A stretch of 62,895 nucleotides of DNA, taken from positions 1-62,895 of the forward strand of contig CABYPZ010000005.1 in the NCBI GenBank assembly GCA_902521005.1. Reading direction: 5' to 3'. The position numbers and the translations under genes are program-made. Below the pieces are notes generated by a model that saw only the letters and a list, made by a program, of their open reading frames with translations, did no database searches and was not told where the DNA came from. The stretch comes from an uncultured Pelagibacteraceae bacterium (lineage in GTDB: Bacteria; Pseudomonadota; Alphaproteobacteria; Pelagibacterales; Pelagibacteraceae). This document shows, piece after piece, positions 8,707 through 16,747 of the stretch. Each line of letters begins with the position of its first letter. Within the stretch, counting starts at the first letter, position 1.

Positions 8707-9762
8707 ATGATAAAAACAATCAAATTAGCTTTCCTTGGTTTAATCTCAATGGCGTTTGTTGGTTCTGCATATGCGGATCTTACTTTCGTATCTTGGGGTG
8801 GAGCTTACACAGCCAGCCAACAGAAAGCTTATGTAGATACTTGGAGCAAGGGTTCAGGAGTAACTGTTGAGAACTACAACGGTGGTCTTGGAGAAATCAA
8901 AGCACAAGTAGAAGCAAACAATGTTACTTGGGATGTAGTAGACGTACTTCCTGACCAAGCTATCACTGGTTGCGATGAAGGATTATTCCTAAAAGTTGAC
9001 CAAAGTCATTTTATTAATGACATGGTTGTAAAACCAGTATCTGAGTGTATTTCACCACAGATCTTTTGGTCTTACGTAGCTTTTTATGATCCAGCAGCAT
9101 TTCCTGGAAAAAAACCTAAAACGATCAAAGATTTCTTTGATGTTAAAAAGTTTCCTGGAAAAAGAGGAATTCATACATGGGCAAATGCTTTAATAGAAAT
9201 GGCATTAGTTGCTGACGGTGTTAAGCCAAGCAAAGTTTATGATGTAATGAGTTCTGACGGCGGAATTGACAGAGCATTTAAAAAACTTGATACAATTAAA
9301 GATCATGTTGTGTTCTGGTCAGCTGGTTCTAAGCCACTTGAATTAGTATCATCAGGAGAAGTTGTAATGTCTTTAGCTTACAACGGAAGAATTGGTGCTG
9401 CTATACTTCAAGAAGGTAAAAGCTTTAATTACATTTGGGATGGACAAGTTCTTGAGCAAGAATATTTAGTTGTTGTTAAAGGTACTAAAAATGAAGCTGA
9501 AGCAAGAGAGTTTGTTAAACATGCTTCAACTGCTGAGTCTTTAGCGCTTCAAGCAAAATACATTCCTTATGGTCCTATGAGATCATCTAGTATTGATATC
9601 ATCAAAAAAGGTGAGCCATTCTTCAATACAGGTGTAGATGTTTTACCTCATATGCCTAATACTCCTAAGAGATTGAGAAGATCTGTTATTGCTGACCCAT
9701 TCTGGTGGGCTGATAATGGAGCTGAAGTTTCTGAAAGATTTGGAGTTTGGAAAGGTAACTAA
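8707..9762 (+). CDS. Periplasmic spermidine/putrescine-type substrate-binding protein
   Basis: A 351-residue type II periplasmic binding protein with a signal peptide of about 23 residues ending SAYA before DLTFVSWGG. LTFVSWGGAYT followed by WDVVDVLPDQA is characteristic of the PotD/extracellular solute-binding family 1 group for amines and opines. It has the strongest ribosome binding site of the operon (AAAGGGG, 5 bases before ATG), its own candidate promoter, and an intrinsic terminator 20 bases after the stop. This matches the high expression expected of binding proteins in oligotrophs. The ligand is unknown; polyamine, ectoine-like or another amine all fit. Confidence 0.87.
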   Translation: MIKTIKLAFLGLISMAFVGSAYADLTFVSWGGAYTASQQKAYVDTWSKGSGVTVENYNGGLGEIKAQVEANNVTWDVVDVLPDQAITGCDEGLFLKVDQSHFINDMVVKPVSECISPQIFWSYVAFYDPAAFPGKKPKTIKDFFDVKKFPGKRGIHTWANALIEMALVADGVKPSKVYDVMSSDGGIDRAFKKLDTIKDHVVFWSAGSKPLELVSSGEVVMSLAYNGRIGAAILQEGKSFNYIWDGQVLEQEYLVVVKGTKNEAEAREFVKHASTAESLALQAKYIPYGPMRSSSIDIIKKGEPFFNTGVDVLPHMPNTPKRLRRSVIADPFWWADNGAEVSERFGVWKGN

Positions 9763-9784
9763 ACTTTTAATTGATTCAAAAAAA

Positions 9785-9812
9785 GGCGAGATTCGTTCTC
9801 GCCTTTTTTTTT
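9785..9812 (+). terminator. Intrinsic terminator after the binding-protein gene
   Basis: GGCGAGA (9785-9791), loop TTCGT and TCTCGCC (9797-9803) form a perfect 7-bp stem followed by nine T residues. It separates the binding protein from its permeases and probably gives partial termination, so that the permeases are made at lower levels. Confidence 0.9.
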
Positions 9813-9833
9813 ATATTAGAGTAAGTTTATTTT

Positions 9834-11090
9834 ATGAGCAGCGAAACAATATCAGGACCTATACTTACCAGTGATGGAATTCCACTTAAAGTTAGTTTAA
9901 GGAAAGCTGAAAAAAGAAATAAGATTAGAGCATTCTTACTAGTTTTACCACTTTTGGCTTTCATTTTAATTACTTTCATAATTCCAATTGGAGATATGTT
10001 GTCTAGAAGTGTAGATGACAGATATATAAATACTGTATTTCCAAAAACTTTTGAAGTTTTCAAAAAATGGGACAAACAAGATCTTCCACCAGAGGAAGTT
10101 TATGAGACCATGTTTTTTGAAATTAATGCTGCAAAAGGATACAAAATAGGAAAATCAAGTACCAGGATGAATTATTCAAAATCTGGTTGGAAAAGTTTGA
10201 TTAAAAAATCGCAAAGAAAGTTTAAAAGAATTAAAGAAGGACCATATAAAGAGCAAATGATTGAGATCGATAAGCGATGGGGTGACCCTTTGTATTGGAA
10301 AGCTCTTGGAGAAATGGTTGATCCCACTACGATGGGTTATTATTTAAATGCTGTAGATTTAAAGTATGATTCAAATAAAGAAATAATTGCTCAACCTGAA
10401 AATAGAAGAATTTACAATCATACATGGATTAAAACTTTTAAAGTAAGTTTATTAGTTACTCTATTCACATTGATGTTAGGTTACCCTATTGCATATTTAT
10501 TAGCGACACTGCCTTTAAAATACAGCAACTTATTGATGATTTGTGTGCTTTTGCCTTTCTGGACTTCATTGTTAGTAAGGACAGTAGCATGGATGATTAT
10601 TCTTCAACAAAATGGAGTTTTTAATAATTTAATGGTTATAGCTGGATTGATTGCAGACGAGAATAGATGGAAGCTAATGTACAACGAAACAGGAACCATT
10701 ATAGTTATGACGCAAATTCTTTTGCCATTTATGGTGTTACCTTTATATAGTGTGATGAAAACAATATCACCAAGTTATATGAAAGCTGCTCTAAATTTAG
10801 GCGCTTCACCTTTACATGCATTCTGGAAAGTTTACATGCCTAATTCACTACCTGGAATTAGTGCGGGTGGACTTTTAGTTTTTATTATAGCAATTGGATA
10901 TTTTATAACTCCAGAATTAGTTGGAGGTAAAGATGGTCAAATGATAGGTAATTGGATTGCGTACCATTTGAAGACAACTTTAAATTGGGGTCTTTGTGCA
11001 GCCCTTGGTTCTATTTTGCTAGCTGTCATGTTAGTTTTTTATTGGGTTTATAATAAAATAATTGGAGTAGAAAATATAAAATTAGGATAA
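9834..11090 (+). CDS. ABC transporter permease, PotB-like, with a long first periplasmic loop
   Basis: A 418-residue inner-membrane permease. The first membrane segment (about residues 34-54, FLLVLPLLAFILITFIIPIG) is followed by an insert of about 140 mostly charged residues before the second segment near residue 205. Then comes the canonical transport domain, with the EAA-type loop in the segment ALNLGASPLHAFWKVYMP. The extra loop makes it over 100 residues longer than enterobacterial PotB; similar loops occur in marine relatives. It is followed 2 bases later by the PotC-like permease. Together they form the membrane channel for the ATPase at 7500 and the binding protein at 8707. Confidence 0.87.
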   Translation: MSSETISGPILTSDGIPLKVSLRKAEKRNKIRAFLLVLPLLAFILITFIIPIGDMLSRSVDDRYINTVFPKTFEVFKKWDKQDLPPEEVYETMFFEINAAKGYKIGKSSTRMNYSKSGWKSLIKKSQRKFKRIKEGPYKEQMIEIDKRWGDPLYWKALGEMVDPTTMGYYLNAVDLKYDSNKEIIAQPENRRIYNHTWIKTFKVSLLVTLFTLMLGYPIAYLLATLPLKYSNLLMICVLLPFWTSLLVRTVAWMIILQQNGVFNNLMVIAGLIADENRWKLMYNETGTIIVMTQILLPFMVLPLYSVMKTISPSYMKAALNLGASPLHAFWKVYMPNSLPGISAGGLLVFIIAIGYFITPELVGGKDGQMIGNWIAYHLKTTLNWGLCAALGSILLAVMLVFYWVYNKIIGVENIKLG

Positions 11091-11092
11091 TT

Positions 11093-11980
11093 ATGGCTTT
11101 ACCAGTTTATGCAACAACAGGACAGAGAATAGGTTACTATAGTTTTTTAACTTATTGTGGATTTGTTTTTTTCTTTTTAATAGCGCCGATATTTGTTGTT
11201 TTGCCGTTATCTTTTAGTTCCTCACCTTTTTTTGAATTTACTAGAGAGTTTATGTCATTTGAGTCAGAGGCTTGGTCTATAAGATGGTACAAACAAATGC
11301 TAGGCATTTGTGATCCGAATGAAATTATTACTACAGTATGTACTGACAAATGGATGAGAGGAACCGTAAATAGTTTTTATATTGGTTTTGTATCAACTTT
11401 TTTAGCTACAGCACTTGGGACTGTTGCTGCTTTAGGTTTAAGCCGACCTCACATGCCATTTAAAGGTTTGATAATGGCAATTTTAATTTCTCCAATGATA
11501 GTACCTTTAATAATTACAGCAGCTGGTATGTTTTTCTTTTATTCTAAATTAGGTCTTACTCATAGTTACACTGGACTAATACTTGCTCATACTGCTTTAG
11601 GTACACCGTTTGTTGTTATAACTGTAACAGCAACTTTGACTGGATTTGATAATAATCTTATCAGAGCATCACAAAGCTTAGGAGCAGATACAATGCGTAC
11701 ATTTTTTAAAGTAATAATGCCTTTAATTTTACCAGGAGTGATTTCAGGAGCTTTATTTGCTTTTATAACATCATTTGATGAAGTGGTAGTTGTTTTGTTT
11801 GTTGGTAGTGTTGAACAGGTTACAATTCCTAGACAAATGTGGGCTGGTTTAAGACAGGAAATAAGCCCTGTTATATTATGTATGGCAACTTGTCTCGTTG
11901 CCCTATCAATAGCATTACTTACAACAGTTGAGTTATTAAGAAGAAGGTCTGAAAGATTAAGAGGAATTAAGCACAGATAA
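11093..11980 (+). CDS. ABC transporter permease, PotC-like
   Basis: A 295-residue permease with about six membrane segments, the first near residues 18-42, and the EAA loop contacting the ATPase in ASQSLGADTMRTFFKVIMPLILPG. The periplasmic loop after the first segment contains two cysteines (LGICDPNEIITTVCTDKW) that could form a disulphide. It is the last gene of the transporter set and pairs with the PotB-like permease 2 bases upstream. A gap of 39 bases precedes the fused hydroxyacyl-CoA dehydrogenase gene, which may belong to the same transcript. Confidence 0.88.
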   Translation: MALPVYATTGQRIGYYSFLTYCGFVFFFLIAPIFVVLPLSFSSSPFFEFTREFMSFESEAWSIRWYKQMLGICDPNEIITTVCTDKWMRGTVNSFYIGFVSTFLATALGTVAALGLSRPHMPFKGLIMAILISPMIVPLIITAAGMFFFYSKLGLTHSYTGLILAHTALGTPFVVITVTATLTGFDNNLIRASQSLGADTMRTFFKVIMPLILPGVISGALFAFITSFDEVVVVLFVGSVEQVTIPRQMWAGLRQEISPVILCMATCLVALSIALLTTVELLRRRSERLRGIKHR

Positions 11981-12019
11981 ATTTGAAATTTTTCACAGGA
12001 TACTTATAAAAAATCATTT

Positions 12020-14242
12020 ATGGATATTAAAAAAGTCGTAATTATCGGATCAGGTACTATGGGAAGTGGCATAGCCGCACATTTATGTAATGCAAACATT
12101 CCAGTTACATTATTAGACTTAAAAACAGAAATTTCTGAAAAAGCTAGAGAGAGAATTTATAAATCAAGACCACCTTTATTAATAGATAAATCAAAAATAA
12201 ATAATATTAACGTAGGAAATATAAACGATAATTTTGACTCAGTTGAGGATGCAGATTGGATTGTTGAAGCTGTTGTTGAAAGAATAGATATTAAACATAA
12301 TATTTATGAAAAAATATTTAAATCAAGAAAACAAGGTGCAATTGTTTCATCTAACACCTCATCAATACCTATTAAAATTTTATCAGAAAAATTAACTGAG
12401 GAAGAAAAAAGAGATTTTTGTATTACCCATTTCTTTAATCCTGTGCGGTATATGGGTTTATTAGAAATAGTAAAAAGTGAAAATAATGACCTTAATAAAA
12501 TAAATTCATTAAAAAAATTTTGTGAAAAAGAACTCGGCAAAGGAGCTATTGTTTGTAATGATACACCAGGTTTTCTTGGAAATAGAGTTGGAGTTTTTGC
12601 AATGCAGGTAGCAATGACAGAAGCTTTCAGGATGAAACTTTCAATAGAGGAGGCAGATACAGTTTTTGGAAGGCCAATGGGTATACCAAAGACAGGTGTA
12701 TTTGGTCTTTATGATTTAATAGGAATAGATTTAATGTCAGATGTTTTAAAGAGTTTTATTAAAGAACTACCAGAAAATGATCCCTTTCAAGCTGTCGCTA
12801 TAGAGAACCCATTAATCACAAATTTAATCAAAACTGGATATACAGGCAGAAAAGGTAAAGGTGGTTTTTATAGAATGAATAAGGAAAATAATCAAAAAAT
12901 CCTAGAGGCTATTGATCTTCAAACAGGAGAGTACGCTCCTTCAAAAAAAATTGATCTTGGCATAGAAACTTTAAATTTAAACTTATTAATTAATAGAAAA
13001 GATAAATATGGTAAATATGCTTGGTCTGTAATTTCACAAATAATAAAATATGCCTCGTCACTAGTTCCGGGTATAACAGACAAATTTAATGATATAGATG
13101 AGGCTATGCGTCTTGGTTTTAATTGGGCCTTAGGTCCATTTGAGATGTTAAAATCAATTGGAGTTAAAAATTTCTTTGATCGTATTGATAGTTTTGAAAA
13201 TAATACATTTTTAAAAAATTTATCTGGCACAAAAGATGAAAATTTTTATGGTGAGAGACAACTTTATACAGACATTGAAACTTTAGGAAAAATAAAACCT
13301 AAAGCAATTAAAGTAGATAAAAATAAATCTGCTGAGATTTATAGATTTAAAGATTTTAATATTGTTGAGTTTACAACAAAAGCATGTGCTTTAGATTACG
13401 ACTCCATGGATGCATTAAAAAATGCAACAAACAAACCTTTGATAATTATAAACGAAAGTATGCAATTTTCTGCAGGTGTTAATTTATCATACACAATGAA
13501 CTTTGCAGATAGAGGTGATTTTAAATCTATTGAAAAGTTTATTAAATATTTTCAAGAAACTTGTAAGCATTTAAAATATTCAGATTATCCAGTTATTTCA
13601 GCTCCATCTGGTTTAGTTTTAGGGGGAGGTGAAGAAGTGGCTATTCAATCAAATTTTGTTGTATCGCACACAAATATTGTAATGGGACTTGTGGAAACAG
13701 GAGTAGGTTTAGTACCAGCTGGAGGTGGCTGTAAAGAGGTTTTATGGAGGTGGTTTCAAACGGATGAAGCAAAAACAGATCCTGATTTTGCACCTCTAAA
13801 AGTATTTAATATCATCGGATATGGAACTACAGCAACTTCAACTGTTGAGGCAGAGCCTTTAAAATTTTTAAGACCAGAGGATAAAAAAGTAATGAATAGA
13901 AATAGCTTGTTCGAAGTTTCAAAGAAATTAATACAAGAAAATAGAAACTTTAAACCTCCAATAGAGTGCTCATTTAATTTGTCAGGAAAACCTCTTAAAG
14001 AAAAAATGATAAAAATTTTAGAAAAATTGTATGATGAAAAGATTATATTAGACCATGGCATGGAAGTTGGATCTGAATTGGCACATGTCTTAAGCGGAGG
14101 AGATACAAATATAAAAAAAATGATATCAGAAGATGAAATGTACAAATTAGAATTAGAGTCTTTTATGAAATTAATTGAGACAAAAAAAACCCAAGAAAGA
14201 ATAAAACATACTCTGAATACAGGTAAACTTTTAGTAAACTAA
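12020..14242 (+). CDS. Fused 3-hydroxyacyl-CoA dehydrogenase / enoyl-CoA hydratase-domain protein
   Basis: A 740-residue protein with the NAD-binding domain first (GSGTMGSG, residues 10-17; later SSNTSSIP and THFFNP), the helical C-terminal dehydrogenase domains to about residue 400, then a crotonase-fold domain with NESMQFSAGVNL and the oxyanion-hole region LVLGGGEEVA. This order is the reverse of FadB/FadJ and matches the FadN-type arrangement. The reaction would be NAD-dependent oxidation of a 3-hydroxyacyl-CoA, with the crotonase part hydrating the enoyl-CoA. It is followed after 1 base by a PhyH dioxygenase gene. A short or branched acyl-CoA from osmolyte breakdown is possible, but the substrate is unknown. 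Confidence 0.88.
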   Translation: MDIKKVVIIGSGTMGSGIAAHLCNANIPVTLLDLKTEISEKARERIYKSRPPLLIDKSKINNINVGNINDNFDSVEDADWIVEAVVERIDIKHNIYEKIFKSRKQGAIVSSNTSSIPIKILSEKLTEEEKRDFCITHFFNPVRYMGLLEIVKSENNDLNKINSLKKFCEKELGKGAIVCNDTPGFLGNRVGVFAMQVAMTEAFRMKLSIEEADTVFGRPMGIPKTGVFGLYDLIGIDLMSDVLKSFIKELPENDPFQAVAIENPLITNLIKTGYTGRKGKGGFYRMNKENNQKILEAIDLQTGEYAPSKKIDLGIETLNLNLLINRKDKYGKYAWSVISQIIKYASSLVPGITDKFNDIDEAMRLGFNWALGPFEMLKSIGVKNFFDRIDSFENNTFLKNLSGTKDENFYGERQLYTDIETLGKIKPKAIKVDKNKSAEIYRFKDFNIVEFTTKACALDYDSMDALKNATNKPLIIINESMQFSAGVNLSYTMNFADRGDFKSIEKFIKYFQETCKHLKYSDYPVISAPSGLVLGGGEEVAIQSNFVVSHTNIVMGLVETGVGLVPAGGGCKEVLWRWFQTDEAKTDPDFAPLKVFNIIGYGTTATSTVEAEPLKFLRPEDKKVMNRNSLFEVSKKLIQENRNFKPPIECSFNLSGKPLKEKMIKILEKLYDEKIILDHGMEVGSELAHVLSGGDTNIKKMISEDEMYKLELESFMKLIETKKTQERIKHTLNTGKLLVN

Positions 14243-14243
14243 A

Positions 14244-15071
14244 ATGTCAAACTTATCTGAACAACAGATAAATTCTTATAGAAAAAACGGTTATGTTTCG
14301 CCCATTGACATTTTATCAACCCAAGAAGCAAAAGAAGTTAGAGAAGAAATAGAAATTATTGAAAATAAATGTCCAGATATCCTTGAGGGTATTGGACGTA
14401 ATTATGTACATATAATTTCTCCAATATTTAATAAGATATGTTTAAACAATAGGTTGCTAGATGCTGTAGAAAGTATTATTGGCAAAAATATTCTTATTTG
14501 TGGAACAACACTTTTTATTAAAAACGCCAATGAAAAAGAATTTGTAAGTTTCCATCAAGATGCAAAATATATTGGATTAGAGCCACATAATTGGGTTACT
14601 GCTTGGATAGCTATCACAAATTCTAATGAAAACAATGGATGTATGAGAATGTGGCCAGGAAGTCACAAGAGTAATTTAAGATATCATAATCAAAAATTTG
14701 ATCAAAATAACTTACTTACAAGAGGGCAAACCGTTGAAGATGTGCCTATAGAGGACACAGTACCTATAATTTTAAATGCAGGACAGATGTCATTACACCA
14801 CCCAACTATAGTTCATGGTTCAGGCATCAATAAGAGCAAAGATAGAAGAATTGGTTTTGTTATACAAAGCTATATAGGTGATAACGTTGAGCAAGTATTA
14901 GGAAAAATGTATGTGCAGATAGCAAGAGGCAAAGATAGATACAAACTTCATGAATATTCAAATATTCCCACTGAATTAATGAACAAAAAAGATATAGAAT
15001 GTAGAAATAGAGCTAACCAGGAACTCTCAAAAATATTTTATAGTGGTTCAAAAAAAATAGGAAAGTTCTAG
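14244..15071 (+). CDS. Phytanoyl-CoA dioxygenase (PhyH) family oxygenase
   Basis: A 275-residue Fe(II)/2-oxoglutarate oxygenase. Iron ligands are H104-x-D106 (SFHQDAKY) and H191 (TIVHGSG); R201 or R202 (KDRRIGF) is the likely 2-oxoglutarate partner. The family includes phytanoyl-CoA hydroxylase, ectoine hydroxylase EctD and many enzymes hydroxylating small amines or phosphonates. The start codon is 1 base after the stop of the fused dehydrogenase, so translation is probably coupled. This is the second 2-oxoglutarate oxygenase within 14 kb. Its neighbours suggest it prepares a substrate for the dehydrogenases, but no specific reaction can be assigned. Confidence 0.85.
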   Translation: MSNLSEQQINSYRKNGYVSPIDILSTQEAKEVREEIEIIENKCPDILEGIGRNYVHIISPIFNKICLNNRLLDAVESIIGKNILICGTTLFIKNANEKEFVSFHQDAKYIGLEPHNWVTAWIAITNSNENNGCMRMWPGSHKSNLRYHNQKFDQNNLLTRGQTVEDVPIEDTVPIILNAGQMSLHHPTIVHGSGINKSKDRRIGFVIQSYIGDNVEQVLGKMYVQIARGKDRYKLHEYSNIPTELMNKKDIECRNRANQELSKIFYSGSKKIGKF

Positions 15072-15092
15072 GAGATATGCTAAGGTAATAAT

Positions 15093-15278
15093 ATGAAAAA
15101 TATTAAATATTTATCAATTACACTTATTGTTACAATCTTATATTTTGGTCTATCAAGTAATAATGATTATTCTAAGTGTATGAAAGCTACTACGCAAAAC
15201 TATATATCTCAAGCAGGGATTGATCATATCTCAGCTCAATGTGAAGCTTTCATCAAAAATAAAGTTATGATTAAATAA
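15093..15278 (+). CDS. Small membrane-anchored or secreted hypothetical protein (61 aa)
   Basis: Starts MKNIKYLSITLIVTILYFGL, a Lys-flanked hydrophobic segment that is either a signal peptide or an N-terminal anchor. A polar tail of about 40 residues follows with two cysteines (SKCMKATTQ and SAQCEAF). It fits exactly between the PhyH gene (21 bases) and the aldehyde dehydrogenase gene (21 bases), all on the same strand, which supports it being real. The family is not recognised. A periplasmic disulphide is possible but not demonstrated. Confidence 0.6.
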   Translation: MKNIKYLSITLIVTILYFGLSSNNDYSKCMKATTQNYISQAGIDHISAQCEAFIKNKVMIK

Positions 15279-15299
15279 CTTATAAAATAAGCTATCAAA

Positions 15300-16733
15300 G
15301 TGTTAGAAAAAAAAAAATTTTATATTAACGGAAAATGGGTTGGACCAAAAAACCCAAATGATATTATAGTTGTTAATCCTGCGACAGAAAAAAGTTGTGC
15401 AGTAATTTCATTAGCTGGAAAAGAAGATGTAAATGATGCAGTTCTTGCAGCAAAAGAAGCTTTTAAAACTTGGGGATTTTCTAAAAAAGAAGAAAGAATT
15501 GAATTACTTGAAACATTTTATACTTTGTACAAAAAAAGATGGAATGACATAACTGATGCTATAATTCAAGAGATGGGTGCCCCTAAAGATTTTGCATCAA
15601 AGCTTCAAACAGGCACTGGAGCTAGCCATACAAAATCATTTATTAAATATTTAAAAGAATTCGAATTTGAAAAACCCCTAGGAGATCATGCAAAAGATCA
15701 AAGAATACTTTATGAGCCAAAAGGTGTTTGTGCATTGATAACTCCTTGGAATTGGCCAATGAACCAAGTCTGCTTAAAAGTAATTCCTGCTTTAGCCGCT
15801 GGCTGTTCAATGGTTTTAAAACCTTCTGAGTTGGCTCCTCTTTCTGCAATAATACTTGCAGAATTGATTGATGAAGCAAAATTTCCAAATGGTGTATTTA
15901 ATTTAATTAACGGAGATGGTGCTATTACAGGAGATGCATTAACAAGTCATCCTGATGTAAATATGATTTCATTTACTGGATCAACAAGGGCAGGTGCTTT
16001 AATATCCCAAAATGCTGCTAAGGATTTTAAACGTGTGAGCTTAGAATTAGGTGGAAAAGGGGCTAATATAATCTTTAAAGATGCAGATCCTGAAGCAATA
16101 GAAAGAGGAGCTTTGAGATGTTTTAGAAATTCAGGTCAATCATGTAATGCACCAACTAGAATGTTGGTGGAAAAATCCATGTACAACGAGGCCATTGAAA
16201 GATTAAAAAAATATGCAACAGAGTTTAAAGTTGATGATCCTAATAAAGAAGGTGATCACATAGGTCCTGTTATCTCAGAAACACAATTTAAAAAAATTCA
16301 GGTTTTAATTCAAAAAGGAATTGATGAAGGTGCAAAATTAGTTGCTGGAGGCACAGGAAAACCAGAAGGTTTAAATGAGGGTTATTATATAAAACCCACT
16401 GTTTTTGCTGATGTTAATAATAAAATGGAGATAGCAAAGACAGAAATCTTTGGTCCAGTGCTTTCAGTTATACCATTTGAAAATGAAGATGAGGCTATAG
16501 AAATTGCAAATGATACTCCTTATGGACTTACGAATTATATTCAAACCCAAGATACAGAGAAAGTTAAAAGGGTTGCTAGAAAATTAAGATCTGGCATGGT
16601 TGATGTAAATGGTGCAGGTATAGCTGTTGATGCACCATTTGGTGGATACAAACATTCTGGTATTGGAAGAGAAGCTGGAAAAGAAGGGTTAATTGAATTT
16701 TTAGAAGTTAAATCTGTCGGTGGATGGAACTAA
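15300..16733 (+). CDS. NAD(P)-dependent aldehyde dehydrogenase (paralogue 2)
   Basis: A 477-residue aldehyde dehydrogenase starting at a GTG that gives MLEKKKFYINGKW. The catalytic Asn is in TPWNWPMNQ, the general base Glu in LELGGKGA and the nucleophile Cys in GQSCNAPTR. It is a close relative of the enzyme at 2742-4172, sharing most motif context including FGGY-x-x-SG-x-GRE near the C-terminus. It ends the dehydrogenase-PhyH-small protein unit and faces the M20 deacetylase gene tail-to-tail. It probably oxidises a semialdehyde or amino-aldehyde released by neighbouring enzymes. Aspartate semialdehyde (a DoeC-like role) is one option, unproven. Confidence 0.92.
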   Translation: MLEKKKFYINGKWVGPKNPNDIIVVNPATEKSCAVISLAGKEDVNDAVLAAKEAFKTWGFSKKEERIELLETFYTLYKKRWNDITDAIIQEMGAPKDFASKLQTGTGASHTKSFIKYLKEFEFEKPLGDHAKDQRILYEPKGVCALITPWNWPMNQVCLKVIPALAAGCSMVLKPSELAPLSAIILAELIDEAKFPNGVFNLINGDGAITGDALTSHPDVNMISFTGSTRAGALISQNAAKDFKRVSLELGGKGANIIFKDADPEAIERGALRCFRNSGQSCNAPTRMLVEKSMYNEAIERLKKYATEFKVDDPNKEGDHIGPVISETQFKKIQVLIQKGIDEGAKLVAGGTGKPEGLNEGYYIKPTVFADVNNKMEIAKTEIFGPVLSVIPFENEDEAIEIANDTPYGLTNYIQTQDTEKVKRVARKLRSGMVDVNGAGIAVDAPFGGYKHSGIGREAGKEGLIEFLEVKSVGGWN

Positions 16734-16747
16734 TTTAAAATTTTTTT

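Noticed and set aside
12919-13230. Reverse-strand open frame of 103 codons inside the fused dehydrogenase
   Set aside because: Antisense to a well-conserved enzyme, with no start signal and no recognisable motif.
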